24,805 bases of DNA from NCBI GenBank assembly GCA_903919215.1, contig CAIXHI010000086.1, forward strand, positions 1 to 24,805, read 5' to 3'. A program made the translations under genes and the position numbers. Below, in pieces: positions 15,575 through 22,501 of this stretch (the first letter of the stretch is position 1; the number at the start of each line of letters is the position of its first letter). The notes beneath the pieces were generated by a model that worked only from the letters and a program-made list of their open reading frames with translations, was not told the origin of the DNA and searched no databases. Origin of the DNA: an uncultured Acidimicrobiaceae bacterium. GTDB taxonomy: Bacteria; Actinomycetota; Acidimicrobiia; Acidimicrobiales; Ilumatobacteraceae.

Positions 15575-16485
15575 GCAGGGAACTGCTGCCCCACGAGTTC
15601 CTCGCTGAGTGCCCACAAGCGCACTGCGATATCGGGATCCGTGGCGTACTCGGCAGCTTTCGATACTCGGCTGTCCTCGCAGTACGCGCCGCCATGCTGC
15701 AGCACCGCCGCATCGGTCGCGCAGTAGACGGAGGTGGCTGCGCCCTGTTGCGGCGACTTGTGCAGGATGCCACCCCTGGCGATGGTCTTGGATACACGTG
15801 CCGCGTCAGCCTCGCCGAGGTAGCGGAACAGATCGGTGTCCACCACACCGGGGTGCACGGCGAACGCGTGCACGCCGCTCGCCGCGTAACGCCGCTCGAG
15901 TTCCACCGTGAACAGGACGTTGGCCGTCTTCGACTGTCCATACGCAACCCAGTTGTTGTACGTGCGGGTGCGGTAGTCCGGGTCGTCGAAGTCGATACCG
16001 GCGATGTCGTGGGCCGACGAGCTGAGGTTGACGACGCGCGCCGGCGCGCCCGCCAGCAAGTTCGGCAACAACAGGTTGGTGAGCAGGAAGTGGCCGAGGT
16101 GGTTCGTACCGAACTGCAGCTCGTGGTCGTCGACAGTGCGCTCGTAGGGCGTGGCCATCACACCTGCGTTGTTGACCAGCAGATGGATCTGAGGGTGCGC
16201 GGCACCGACGGTGGCGGCAAACTTGCGCACGCTGGCCAACGAGGCGAGGTCGAGCGCGACCGTCTCCACCTGCGCACCGGGCACGGTGGCGCGGAGTTCG
16301 GCAGCGGCGGTGGCAGATTTCGCTGCGTCGCGGGCGCCCAGCACCACCGTGGCTCCAGCTCGAGCGAACTCACGCGCTGTCTCCAAGCCGATACCGCCGG
16401 ATGCACCGGTGACGACCGCCACCTTGCCGCTGAGGTCGACCCCTGCGATCACCTCGTTCGCGGTCGTGTGTTCCGTGTACCCCAT
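15571..16485 (-). CDS. SDR oxidoreductase, retinol dehydrogenase/WWOX-like
   Basis: 304 residues from the ATG at 16485. Motifs: TGASGGIG at 26-33, NNAG at 105-108, the GTNHLGHFLLTNLLL helix typical of the retinol dehydrogenase-like group, Ser155-157, and Tyr182-xxx-Lys186. Arg52 after the second strand hints at NADP(H). It probably interconverts a lipophilic alcohol and its carbonyl. The ATG at 16485 is preceded by GGGGGAAG at good spacing; an in-frame ATG at 16497 would add four residues. It lies 24 bases downstream of the aldehyde dehydrogenase stop and overlaps the acyl-CoA dehydrogenase start by four bases. Confidence 0.88.
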   Translation of the reverse strand: MGYTEHTTANEVIAGVDLSGKVAVVTGASGGIGLETAREFARAGATVVLGARDAAKSATAAAELRATVPGAQVETVALDLASLASVRKFAATVGAAHPQIHLLVNNAGVMATPYERTVDDHELQFGTNHLGHFLLTNLLLPNLLAGAPARVVNLSSSAHDIAGIDFDDPDYRTRTYNNWVAYGQSKTANVLFTVELERRYAASGVHAFAVHPGVVDTDLFRYLGEADAARVSKTIARGGILHKSPQQGAATSVYCATDAAVLQHGGAYCEDSRVSKAAEYATDPDIAVRLWALSEELVGQQFPA

Positions 16486-16509
16486 TACTTCCCCCATGTG
16501 TCGTGCCGC

Positions 16510-17943
16510 TCAACGAGCGGCGATTGCTTTCGATTCGAGGAACGAGTCGAGCCCCTCGGGCCCGTACTCGCGGCCGATACCACTCTGCTTGTACCCGCCG
16601 AACGGCGCATCGGTGGCGAGCGCCGCACCGTTCACCCGCACCTGGCCGGTGCGCATCCGCTTGGCCACCTCGACACCGCGGGCCACGTCGGTGGTCCACA
16701 CCGAACCCGACAGGCCGTAGGCCGAGTCGTTGGCGATGCGCACCGCGTCGTCGACGTCGTCGTAGGGGATGACACACACGACCGGGCCGAAGATCTCTTC
16801 CTGCGCGATGCGCATCGAGTTCTCCACGCCGGTGAGGACGGTGGGCTCGACGAAGAACCCCTTGTCGAAGCCCGGCGCACGGCCACCACCGATGGCCACG
16901 GTGGTGCCCTCATCCTTGGCGATCTGCAGGTAGCCCATCACCCGGTCGAGTTGTGCCTGCGACACCAGTGGGCCGGTGCGCGTGCGCTCGTGGAACGGGT
17001 CGCCTGCGGGCCACTTGGCCACGGCAGCGCACAGCGCCTCGACGAACTCGTCGTGCCGCTCGCGCGACACCAGCATCCGGGTCTGTGCGGTGCACGCCTG
17101 GCCGGTGTTGCTGATCGCCAACGGCACGAGGCGCTTGAGCGCGTCGGTGAAGTCTGCGTCGTCAAGCACGATGGCCGCGCTCTTGCCGCCCAGTTCCAGC
17201 GACACGCGGGTGAGGTTGGCGCCGGCCACCGACATGATCCGTCGACCGGCCACAGTGCTGCCCGTGAACGCGATCTTGTCGACACCAGGGTGGCCCACCA
17301 GGTGCTCGCCGACCTCGCGCCCGCCAGGGATGATGCTGACGACACCCTTGGGCACACCGGCGGCCAGCAACAGGTCGCCCAACACCATGGCCGTGAGCGG
17401 GGTGTTGGGGGCCGGCTTGGCCACGACCGTGCACCCGGCAACGAGGGCGGGGGCCAGCTTGTTGATGATGCTGCGCAATGGCGCATTCCAGGGCACGATT
17501 GCAGCCACCACGCCAATCGGCTCATACACCACCGTGGTGGGTCGGCCGACGGTGCGCTGCTCTTCGAACGGGTACGTGTCGGCCAGGCCGACGTAGTACT
17601 CGATGGTGCCGACCGGCTGCTGCACCTGATCGGCCAGCGCAGATGCGATCGGCGCGCCCATCTCGGTGGTGATCAGGTGGGCGAGCTCGTCGGCCCGCTC
17701 GGTGATCAGTTCGCCGACGCGTGCAAGGGTGCTGGCGCGCTCCTGTGGCGTGCGGTTGCTCCACTCACCTGCATCGAACGTACGCCGGGCAGCCTCGACC
17801 GCACGGTCGATGTCGACCTCGGTGCCCGCCGGCACGCTGCCGACGCGTTCTTCGGTGCTGGGGCAGATGACGTCGAAGCGATCGCTCCCAGCAGGAACCA
17901 CCCACTCGCCGCCGATGAACAACTTGTCGTGGTGCAGGCTCAT
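16510..17943 (-). CDS. Aldehyde dehydrogenase
   Basis: 477 residues, standard NAD(P)-dependent aldehyde dehydrogenase length. Catalytic Cys284 is in NTGQACTAQTR and general base Glu250 in LELGGKS. PWN is at 151-153 and the nucleotide-binding FTGST at 226-230. After Lys176 the sequence reads KPAPNTP, not the common KPSE, so the Glu that contacts the NAD ribose in many family members is missing; cofactor preference is uncertain. It oxidises an aldehyde to a carboxylate. The start overlaps the stop of the upstream SDR gene (ATGA) and has AAGGCGAG just upstream. Its place between two SDR genes and before an acyl-CoA dehydrogenase suggests the middle step of an alcohol-to-acid sequence. Confidence 0.94.
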   Translation of the reverse strand: MSLHHDKLFIGGEWVVPAGSDRFDVICPSTEERVGSVPAGTEVDIDRAVEAARRTFDAGEWSNRTPQERASTLARVGELITERADELAHLITTEMGAPIASALADQVQQPVGTIEYYVGLADTYPFEEQRTVGRPTTVVYEPIGVVAAIVPWNAPLRSIINKLAPALVAGCTVVAKPAPNTPLTAMVLGDLLLAAGVPKGVVSIIPGGREVGEHLVGHPGVDKIAFTGSTVAGRRIMSVAGANLTRVSLELGGKSAAIVLDDADFTDALKRLVPLAISNTGQACTAQTRMLVSRERHDEFVEALCAAVAKWPAGDPFHERTRTGPLVSQAQLDRVMGYLQIAKDEGTTVAIGGGRAPGFDKGFFVEPTVLTGVENSMRIAQEEIFGPVVCVIPYDDVDDAVRIANDSAYGLSGSVWTTDVARGVEVAKRMRTGQVRVNGAALATDAPFGGYKQSGIGREYGPEGLDSFLESKAIAAR

Positions 17944-18830
17944 GAACTCGCCTTTTGTGCGGGCGCCCAGAACATGCCGGCGGCGATCATCGGATGATGC
18001 TGTTGCGACACCAGGCCACTGGTGAGGCCAGCGTCGACGCAGAACGTGGCGCCGTTGACGAAGCTGGCGAACGGGCTATTGAGGAAGACCATCGGCCATG
18101 CCTGCTCGTGCGGCTTGGCCATGCGGCCCATCAGCTTCGGCCAGTGCTCGAGCATCTCCGAGCCGAACTCCTTCGACTTCACTGCCTTGGTGAAGTCGCG
18201 GCTGGCCGGGGTGAACGTGCCGCCGGGGTTGATGCAGTTGATGCGCACGCCCACCTCGTTGAGGCCGATGGAGCGCCATGCGGTGTAGAGGTTGACGGCC
18301 TCCTTCGACACGTCGTAGGGGTACCCGAGGTCGGCAAGCTTGCCCTCCAGCATGTCGAGCGCCGCGGCGTACGACGGCTCGTGCAGCACCTCCAGCAGGC
18401 TGTCGACGTGGTAGATCCAGTTCACCGATGCCGTGCTGCCGATGTTGCAGATCGCCGAGCCGGGGGTCAGCTGTGGCAGCAACGCCTCGGTGAGGTGTCG
18501 CAGGCCGCAGAAGTTGATCGCCAGGATGGTGCGCGGATCGGCCGTACCGGGGATGCCGGCGCAGTTGAACAGACCGTGCAGTTCCCCCGTGATTGCCGCG
18601 GCGACCGCGCTGACCGATGCTTCGTCAGCGAGGTCGACCGTGTGCGTCTCAGCGACACCTTCCACCTCGATGGCCTGGCGATCGATACCGACCACGGTGG
18701 CGCCGAGGTGCACCAAGATCTCGGCCGCAGCGCGACCCATACCGCTGGCGGCGCCGGTGACCACCACGCGCTTTCCCGCGTAGCCCCAGTCGTGGGCCGC
18801 AGCCAGGTTCATCGGATCGTCGTTGCTCAT
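17940..18830 (-). CDS. SDR oxidoreductase, 3-alpha-hydroxysteroid dehydrogenase-like
   Basis: 296 residues. TGAASGMG at 25-32, Asp50 after the second strand (NAD+ preference), NCAG at 89-92, Ser132 in IGST, and Tyr172-xxx-Lys176 in YPYDVSKEAV. About 25-30 extra residues lie between the Ser and Tyr of the active site, an insertion also seen in 3-alpha/20-beta-hydroxysteroid dehydrogenase-like SDRs that carry a substrate lid. This points to a bulky alcohol substrate, but the steroid label is a family resemblance only. The ATG shares one base with the TGA of the TetR gene (TGATG), so the enzyme is coupled directly to the regulator. Its own stop overlaps the aldehyde dehydrogenase start. Confidence 0.85.
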   Translation of the reverse strand: MSNDDPMNLAAAHDWGYAGKRVVVTGAASGMGRAAAEILVHLGATVVGIDRQAIEVEGVAETHTVDLADEASVSAVAAAITGELHGLFNCAGIPGTADPRTILAINFCGLRHLTEALLPQLTPGSAICNIGSTASVNWIYHVDSLLEVLHEPSYAAALDMLEGKLADLGYPYDVSKEAVNLYTAWRSIGLNEVGVRINCINPGGTFTPASRDFTKAVKSKEFGSEMLEHWPKLMGRMAKPHEQAWPMVFLNSPFASFVNGATFCVDAGLTSGLVSQQHHPMIAAGMFWAPAQKASS

Positions 18831-19492
18831 CAGTGCGCTTTCGTGTGAGGGGCTGCGGGGCTGATCGCCCGGAGACAGAAGTTCACGACATGCTCGATGT
18901 CGTCGGAGGTGGGCGACTCGCGCCGCCACATGAAGTGCTCGAGCCGGCCGAGTGCGTTGTCGCACACTGCGAACGCATCGCGTTCCGGATCGGTGCTGCC
19001 GAGGTCGCGCACTGGCTGCACGAGCAGTTGCGCCAACGAGGAGCGGGCAACAAGACGGCGCGTGCTGTCGTCCGCTGTGCGTGCCGCGTTCCACGTGAGG
19101 ACACGGAGGTTCTCGGACGCCGTCGGGTCGACCACGATGCCGATGATGCTGCGCACCAACAGTGCCACCTGCTCCTGCGGCGAGTCGGCCGCAGCCATCC
19201 GTGCGCCGAGGGCCGCGCAGAGACGCCGGGTGCCGTCCTCGATGATCGCCCCCACCAGCTCGTCCTTGCTCTTGAAATGGCGGTAGAACGCGTCGTTCGA
19301 CATGCCGACCTCGGCCAGGATGTCGGCCACCCGCGGGCTCTCCTTGGTGCCGCAGCGGCGGAACACCGCCTGCGCACCCTTCATCAGGCGGCGGACTTCG
19401 GCGGCGACCTCGGCCTCGCGTTCGGCGACCTGTCGCCGGGCAATCTGGCTGGCCACGTCGGGCAGCTCATCGTTCAGAATCCTACTCGCCAT
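18830..19492 (-). CDS. TetR-family transcriptional regulator
   Basis: 220 residues. After an N-terminal extension of about 35 residues comes a TetR DNA-binding domain with SPRVADILAEVGMSNDAFYR and HFKSKDEL at about 52-79. A helical ligand-binding C-terminal domain follows. It is the first gene of the seven-gene unit and overlaps the following SDR start by one base, so it is very likely the local repressor responding to the pathway substrate or a CoA-ester intermediate. Autoregulation is suggested by a dyad directly over its promoter. There is no Shine-Dalgarno; TATCAT stands seven bases before the ATG, as in a leaderless mRNA. Confidence 0.92.
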   Translation of the reverse strand: MASRILNDELPDVASQIARRQVAEREAEVAAEVRRLMKGAQAVFRRCGTKESPRVADILAEVGMSNDAFYRHFKSKDELVGAIIEDGTRRLCAALGARMAAADSPQEQVALLVRSIIGIVVDPTASENLRVLTWNAARTADDSTRRLVARSSLAQLLVQPVRDLGSTDPERDAFAVCDNALGRLEHFMWRRESPTSDDIEHVVNFCLRAISPAAPHTKAH

Positions 19493-19493
19493 C

Positions 19494-19512
19494 GACAGAA
19501 TGATATTCTTTC
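19494..19512 (-). promoter_or_regulatory. Probable TetR operator overlapping the operon promoter
   Basis: A core palindrome AGAAT-GAT-ATTCT (19497-19509) is extended by outer GA/TC pairs into a 19-bp quasi-palindrome. It covers the -10 candidate TATCAT (complement of 19500-19505), which is seven bases before the TetR ATG. Binding there would block transcription of the entire operon. The site is also distinctly A/T-rich against its surroundings. Confidence 0.55.
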
Positions 19513-19637
19513 ACGGGGTGCTGGGGCAAACCGGAGTCGCAGCGCATCGCCACCGCCCGTCGCCAGTGGATCGACATCACCATGTCACCGGAGCAGGTGA
19601 TGAGCCCGCGCTGGTGGGCGGCTCTGATCGCACGTAC

Positions 19638-21011
19638 CTATTCCTGTAGCGGCACTGGCGACGACCCAGGGCGCAGGACATCGCTGTGGAACAACGAGGC
19701 CATGTCGCGGCCGCGCTCCTTCGCTCGGTAGAGCGCGACGTCGGCCTCGCGCATCAGGTCGTCCGTGCTGCTCAGGCTGTCCGATACCGCCACGCCGACG
19801 CTGGCCGTCGCGAAGAACTCGCGTCCGGAGATCTCGAAGGGCACCCGGAACTGTTCCACGATGCGCCATGCAGCGTGATGCACCTCGTCGCTGCTCACGA
19901 CATCGCGCATGACCACCACGAACTCGTCACCACCCAGCCGGGCCACCAGATCGCCGACGCGCACGGCCTGCTGTAGTCGTCCGGCAGCCGCCCGCAGCAG
20001 AGCATCACCGGCGGAGTGGCCAAGCGTGTCGTTCACGACCTTGAAGTGGTCGAGGTCGAGCATCAGCAGAGCGGTCGAGCGACCCGAGCGGCGGGCCGTC
20101 GGCAATGCCCGGCTCAGTTCATCCAGCAGCGCAGCTCGGTTGGCCAGTTCGGTGAGGACGTCGTGAGTCGCGAGGTGGGCAAGGTGCCGATCGCGTTCGT
20201 AGCGTTCGGTGACATCGCGCCACGTGTGGCTGACCGCGTCGCCCACTTTGACCGCACGCACATCGAAACGCCGCGGCTCCATCATCCGCGAGCGGTCTGC
20301 GAAGGCGAAATCCTCCAACACCAGCGGCTCGCCACTCTCGATCACGCCGCCGCACATCGCCAACAATGCCCCGGCCACCTCCGGTGGCGAGATCTCGCCC
20401 AAACGTGCACCGATCAGTTCTTCGCGAGTCATCCGGTTGTACCGGCATGCCGTGTCATTGGCCTCGACGTGCACCAGATCGACGATGTTGCCAGCGTCAT
20501 CACGTACCGCTTCGAGGATTACGTGCGCGTCGAACAACGAATCGAGCGTTGCGCGCAGACGCGCCGCGTTGCGCTCCGCGACCTCGCGCGCGCTCACCAG
20601 TTCGTCAACATCGTGCATCCCGATGATCAAGGTTGGTTCGCCATCTGCCGTGATGGCCAGATGGACCACACCGGACATCCACCGGTAGTCGCCCCAGGCC
20701 GTCCGCAACCGGGCCAGCTCATGTGTCGTGCGGTCCGGCCCTGCTGCGGACTCGAACGCTGAATCACGACTCCGACGCGTCGCCGCAATGTCGTCGGGGT
20801 GCATCAGGTCGTCGAGCACCGTTCCCACGATCTGCTCTGACGTGTAGCCCCACTGGGTCGTGATGTTGGGGGAGATCCAGATGATTCGGTGGTCGCGCCC
20901 GATGCGCGCCACCACATCGGATGTGTTCTCTGCGAGCAAGCGGTAGTGCTCTTCTGCGGCAGCCAACAAACCACCATCGGCGGGGCGCGAACGGTCGTCG
21001 ATCCGAGGCAC
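19638..21011 (-). CDS. PAS-PAS-GGDEF diguanylate cyclase
   Basis: 457 residues, no membrane segments. PAS domain at about 18-140 (HYRLLAENTSDVVARIG, then a PAC-like end), a second PAS-like region at about 150-270, and GGDEF at about 283-440. The active-site motif is intact (GGDEF, 360-364). The inhibitory RxxD site is present as RVGD at 351-354, exactly five residues before it, so the enzyme should be product-inhibited. LDLDHFKVVND and GHSAGD are also typical. It should make c-di-GMP from two GTP in response to a cytosolic signal. Translation starts at a GTG with GGGAGG about nine bases upstream. It is transcribed alone, divergent from the pterin dehydratase gene. Confidence 0.93.
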   Translation of the reverse strand: MPRIDDRSRPADGGLLAAAEEHYRLLAENTSDVVARIGRDHRIIWISPNITTQWGYTSEQIVGTVLDDLMHPDDIAATRRSRDSAFESAAGPDRTTHELARLRTAWGDYRWMSGVVHLAITADGEPTLIIGMHDVDELVSAREVAERNAARLRATLDSLFDAHVILEAVRDDAGNIVDLVHVEANDTACRYNRMTREELIGARLGEISPPEVAGALLAMCGGVIESGEPLVLEDFAFADRSRMMEPRRFDVRAVKVGDAVSHTWRDVTERYERDRHLAHLATHDVLTELANRAALLDELSRALPTARRSGRSTALLMLDLDHFKVVNDTLGHSAGDALLRAAAGRLQQAVRVGDLVARLGGDEFVVVMRDVVSSDEVHHAAWRIVEQFRVPFEISGREFFATASVGVAVSDSLSSTDDLMREADVALYRAKERGRDMASLFHSDVLRPGSSPVPLQE

Positions 21012-21113
21012 GCGCGATTCCCTCCCGTCCGGTTGAGCGGCGACGCGAATGCTCTGCCGATCTTCCGAACACAGACTCCTCCATCACTCGCCGCAACGCA
21101 ACCAGTTCCTTCC

Positions 21114-21151
21114 GGTCGGTCAGCGACGGACCGACCCATGGTTGACTGACC
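21114..21151 (+). promoter_or_regulatory. Mutually exclusive hairpins before the pterin dehydratase start
   Basis: GGTCGGTC (21114-21121) and GACCGACC (21129-21136) form a perfect 8-bp stem with a 7-base loop. GGTCAG (21118-21123) can instead pair with CTGACC (21146-21151), which ends two bases before the ATG at 21154. The two stems share bases, so they cannot coexist. Whether this stretch is transcribed is unknown. Confidence 0.4.
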
Positions 21152-21153
21152 AC

Positions 21154-21468
21154 ATGAGATACACCCGGGTGACGGACGATGAGTTCGCTGGCATGCCAGG
21201 CCTCGCCGATTGGCGACTGGTCGACAATGCGTTGCATGCCGATTTCCGTGCTGGATCGTTCATCGCTGCAGCCGCACTGGTGCCGGCGATCGCCGCCGCC
21301 GCGGAGGCAATCGATCACCACCCCGACGTCGATCTCCGCTATCCCGACCATGTGCTGGTGGTGTTGTCGACGCACGCGACCGGCGGTATCACCACACACG
21401 ACACCGACCTGGCGCGCACGATCTCGCACTTGGCAACCGGCGCCGGAGCACACGTCGAACAGAAATGA
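21154..21468 (+). CDS. phhB: Pterin-4a-carbinolamine dehydratase
   Basis: 104 residues, the standard size. The family signature is clear: AIDHHPDVDLRYPDHVLVVL followed by STHATGGITTHDTDLA, containing the active-site HH pair and the T-H-x(3)-G-[IL]-T-x(2)-D element. It dehydrates 4a-hydroxytetrahydrobiopterin during pterin recycling, normally for aromatic amino-acid hydroxylases; no such hydroxylase is in the window. In many bacteria the gene is free-standing, so a different pterin or moonlighting role is possible. The ATG at 21154 is chosen because family members begin with a short L/Y-x-D-x-E region; the longer frame upstream looks non-coding. No Shine-Dalgarno is visible. Confidence 0.88.
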   Translation: MRYTRVTDDEFAGMPGLADWRLVDNALHADFRAGSFIAAAALVPAIAAAAEAIDHHPDVDLRYPDHVLVVLSTHATGGITTHDTDLARTISHLATGAGAHVEQK

Positions 21469-21541
21469 CGCCCGGAAGGGATGAGAACCGCTCCCGACGG
21501 TGTTGACTGCCCCGACCCGAGCGCCGCAGGAGGCCCACCGC

Positions 21542-22087
21542 ATGAGCACCATCCAGGACATCCCGATCACCACGATCTCCGGCGAAGCGACATCGCTTGC
21601 CGCCTATCAGGGCTCGGTGCTGCTAGTGGTGAACGTGGCCTCGCAGTGCGGCCTCACCCCGCAGTACGAAGCGCTCGAGCGGTTGTACGAACAGCGTCGC
21701 TCCGACGGCTTTGCAGTGCTGGGCTTTCCGGCCAACAACTTCGGCGCGCAGGAACCCGGCACAGATGAGGAAATCGTCGAGTTCTGCAACACCAACTACT
21801 CGGTGCAGTTCCCGCTGTTCTCCAAGATCAGTGTCGTCGGCGACGATCAGCATCCGCTGTATTCGGCGCTCACCGCTGCGGCTCCGCGGGCGGCAGGCGA
21901 ACCCGATGCGTTCCGCGATCGCCTTCGTGGATTCGGGATGACACCGAACGAAGACCCTGATGTCCTGTGGAACTTCGAAAAGTTCCTCATCGACAAGTCC
22001 GGGACAGTGGTCGCCCGCTTCGCGCCCACAGTTGCGCCTGACGACCCGATCGTCACCGCAGCAATCGACGCTGCGCTCGCAGGCTGA
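21542..22087 (+). CDS. Glutathione peroxidase family thiol peroxidase
   Basis: 181 residues. The peroxidatic Cys lies in NVASQCGLTPQY, where animal enzymes have selenocysteine. The tetrad partners are also present: Gln in FPANNFGAQEPGT, and Trp and Asn in LWNFEKFLIDKSG. A second Cys in EFCNTNY could serve as the resolving thiol, so it probably works with thioredoxin in place of glutathione, as known for bacterial Cys-type members. It reduces hydrogen peroxide and organic hydroperoxides in the cytoplasm. The start is decided by a perfect AGGAGG at 21528-21533, eight bases before the ATG. It is 73 bases after phhB and may be co-transcribed. Confidence 0.94.
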   Translation: MSTIQDIPITTISGEATSLAAYQGSVLLVVNVASQCGLTPQYEALERLYEQRRSDGFAVLGFPANNFGAQEPGTDEEIVEFCNTNYSVQFPLFSKISVVGDDQHPLYSALTAAAPRAAGEPDAFRDRLRGFGMTPNEDPDVLWNFEKFLIDKSGTVVARFAPTVAPDDPIVTAAIDAALAG

Positions 22088-22120
22088 GCATTTCTGAATA
22101 GATCCTCAGCAGAATGCTGA
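22083..22120 (+). terminator. Three-arm hairpin region after the peroxidase gene
   Basis: GCTGAG (22083-22088, over the stop codon), CTCAGC (22105-22110) and GCTGA (22116-22120) allow two alternative stems sharing the middle arm. Probably a weak terminator; no T-run is present. Confidence 0.3.
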
Positions 22121-22153
22121 CGCTGGCACAGAAACCTGACACACTGCCACTGC

Positions 22154-22480
22154 ATGGTTGGGCAACTGTCGTCCGCTCCCGAGCCCCCTTCCGGGCAGGC
22201 CACCAGCGGATCATCGCGGACATCGTTCTGGATTCGAACCTTCGAACACGCGCGTTCGAATCGTGAGTGGGTGCGGGTCCCCCGCGCCTATACCCACTCA
22301 ACAGCGATCCAGATTGCCTCGGACATCTGCAACTCGCATCGTCGCCACAGCGACGATCAGCGGGTTCGGGGTATACAACCCGGCGAACGCTGGCTGACCC
22401 GTTGGCACTCGGACGACGGCACTGACTTCGGACCGCATTCGGTCTGGGTGCGCCTGGAAACCGTCCCCGAGTCGGCATAA
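22154..22480 (+). CDS. Small hypothetical protein
   Basis: I do not recognise this 108-residue frame. It has a low-complexity first 24 residues, then a more protein-like stretch rich in Trp, Arg and His: FWIRTFEHARSNREWVRVPR, IQIASDICNSHRR, and GERWLTRWHSDDGTDFGPHSVWVRLE. No signal peptide or membrane segment. Support for it being real comes from its sensible composition in only this frame and from its stop codon, which lies in the loop of a strong hairpin shared with the converging gene. Against it, there is no Shine-Dalgarno or clear -10 near the ATG, and two unusual dyads run through it. The true start could be further in. Confidence 0.5.
   Translation: MVGQLSSAPEPPSGQATSGSSRTSFWIRTFEHARSNREWVRVPRAYTHSTAIQIASDICNSHRRHSDDQRVRGIQPGERWLTRWHSDDGTDFGPHSVWVRLETVPESA
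22231..22300. repeat. Two adjacent strong inverted repeats
   Basis: First dyad: GATTCGAAC (22231-22239) and GTTCGAATC (22254-22262), with a third TTCGAA between (22241-22246). Second dyad: TGAGTGGGT (22264-22272) and ACCCACTCA (22292-22300), enclosing GCGGG (22273-22277) and CCCGC (22281-22285) on a 3-base loop. They are one base apart and lie within the small hypothetical frame. They could be protein-binding sites or a folded RNA. Confidence 0.5.
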
Positions 22481-22494
22481 GCCGACCGGGGACG
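22462..22494. terminator. Bidirectional hairpin terminator between convergent genes
   Basis: CGTCCCC (22462-22468) pairs with GGGGACG (22488-22494), and GTCGGC (22471-22476) with GCCGAC (22481-22486), around an ATAA loop. This gives a 13-bp stem with one small internal loop. The TAA of the plus-strand gene forms the loop, and the minus-strand gene stops eight bases away at 22502, so it can serve both. No T-run. Confidence 0.65.
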
Positions 22495-22501
22495 CTTCAC
22501 A

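Noticed and set aside
14039..15727. A 562-codon plus-strand open frame
   Set aside because: Antisense to the amidohydrolase and acyl-CoA dehydrogenase genes, with no coherent motifs.
15226..17997. A 923-codon open frame on the plus strand
   Set aside because: It is antisense to the acyl-CoA dehydrogenase, SDR and aldehyde dehydrogenase genes, which have complete motifs, and its product is Arg/His-rich without any recognisable domain. Long antisense frames are expected in GC-rich codon-biased DNA.
19575..19602. CATCACC/GGTGATG inverted repeat after the diguanylate cyclase gene as a terminator
   Set aside because: Seven pairs with a 14-base loop, about 35 bases past the stop and without a T-run; too weak to call.
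19581..19731. Short plus-strand frame beginning ATGTCACCGGAG
   Set aside because: It overlaps the 3' end of the diguanylate cyclase gene, lacks a Shine-Dalgarno and matches nothing I know.
22225..22245. tRNA T-arm: minus strand reads GGTTCGAATCC
   Set aside because: The flanking bases do not make a 5-bp T stem, and no acceptor, D or anticodon arm can be built at the right distances on either strand.
22241..22260. Actinobacterial SOS (LexA) box TTCGAAC...GTTCGAA
   Set aside because: The half-sites match, but the spacer is six bases where the known box has four, and it lies inside a frame with no DNA-repair gene downstream.
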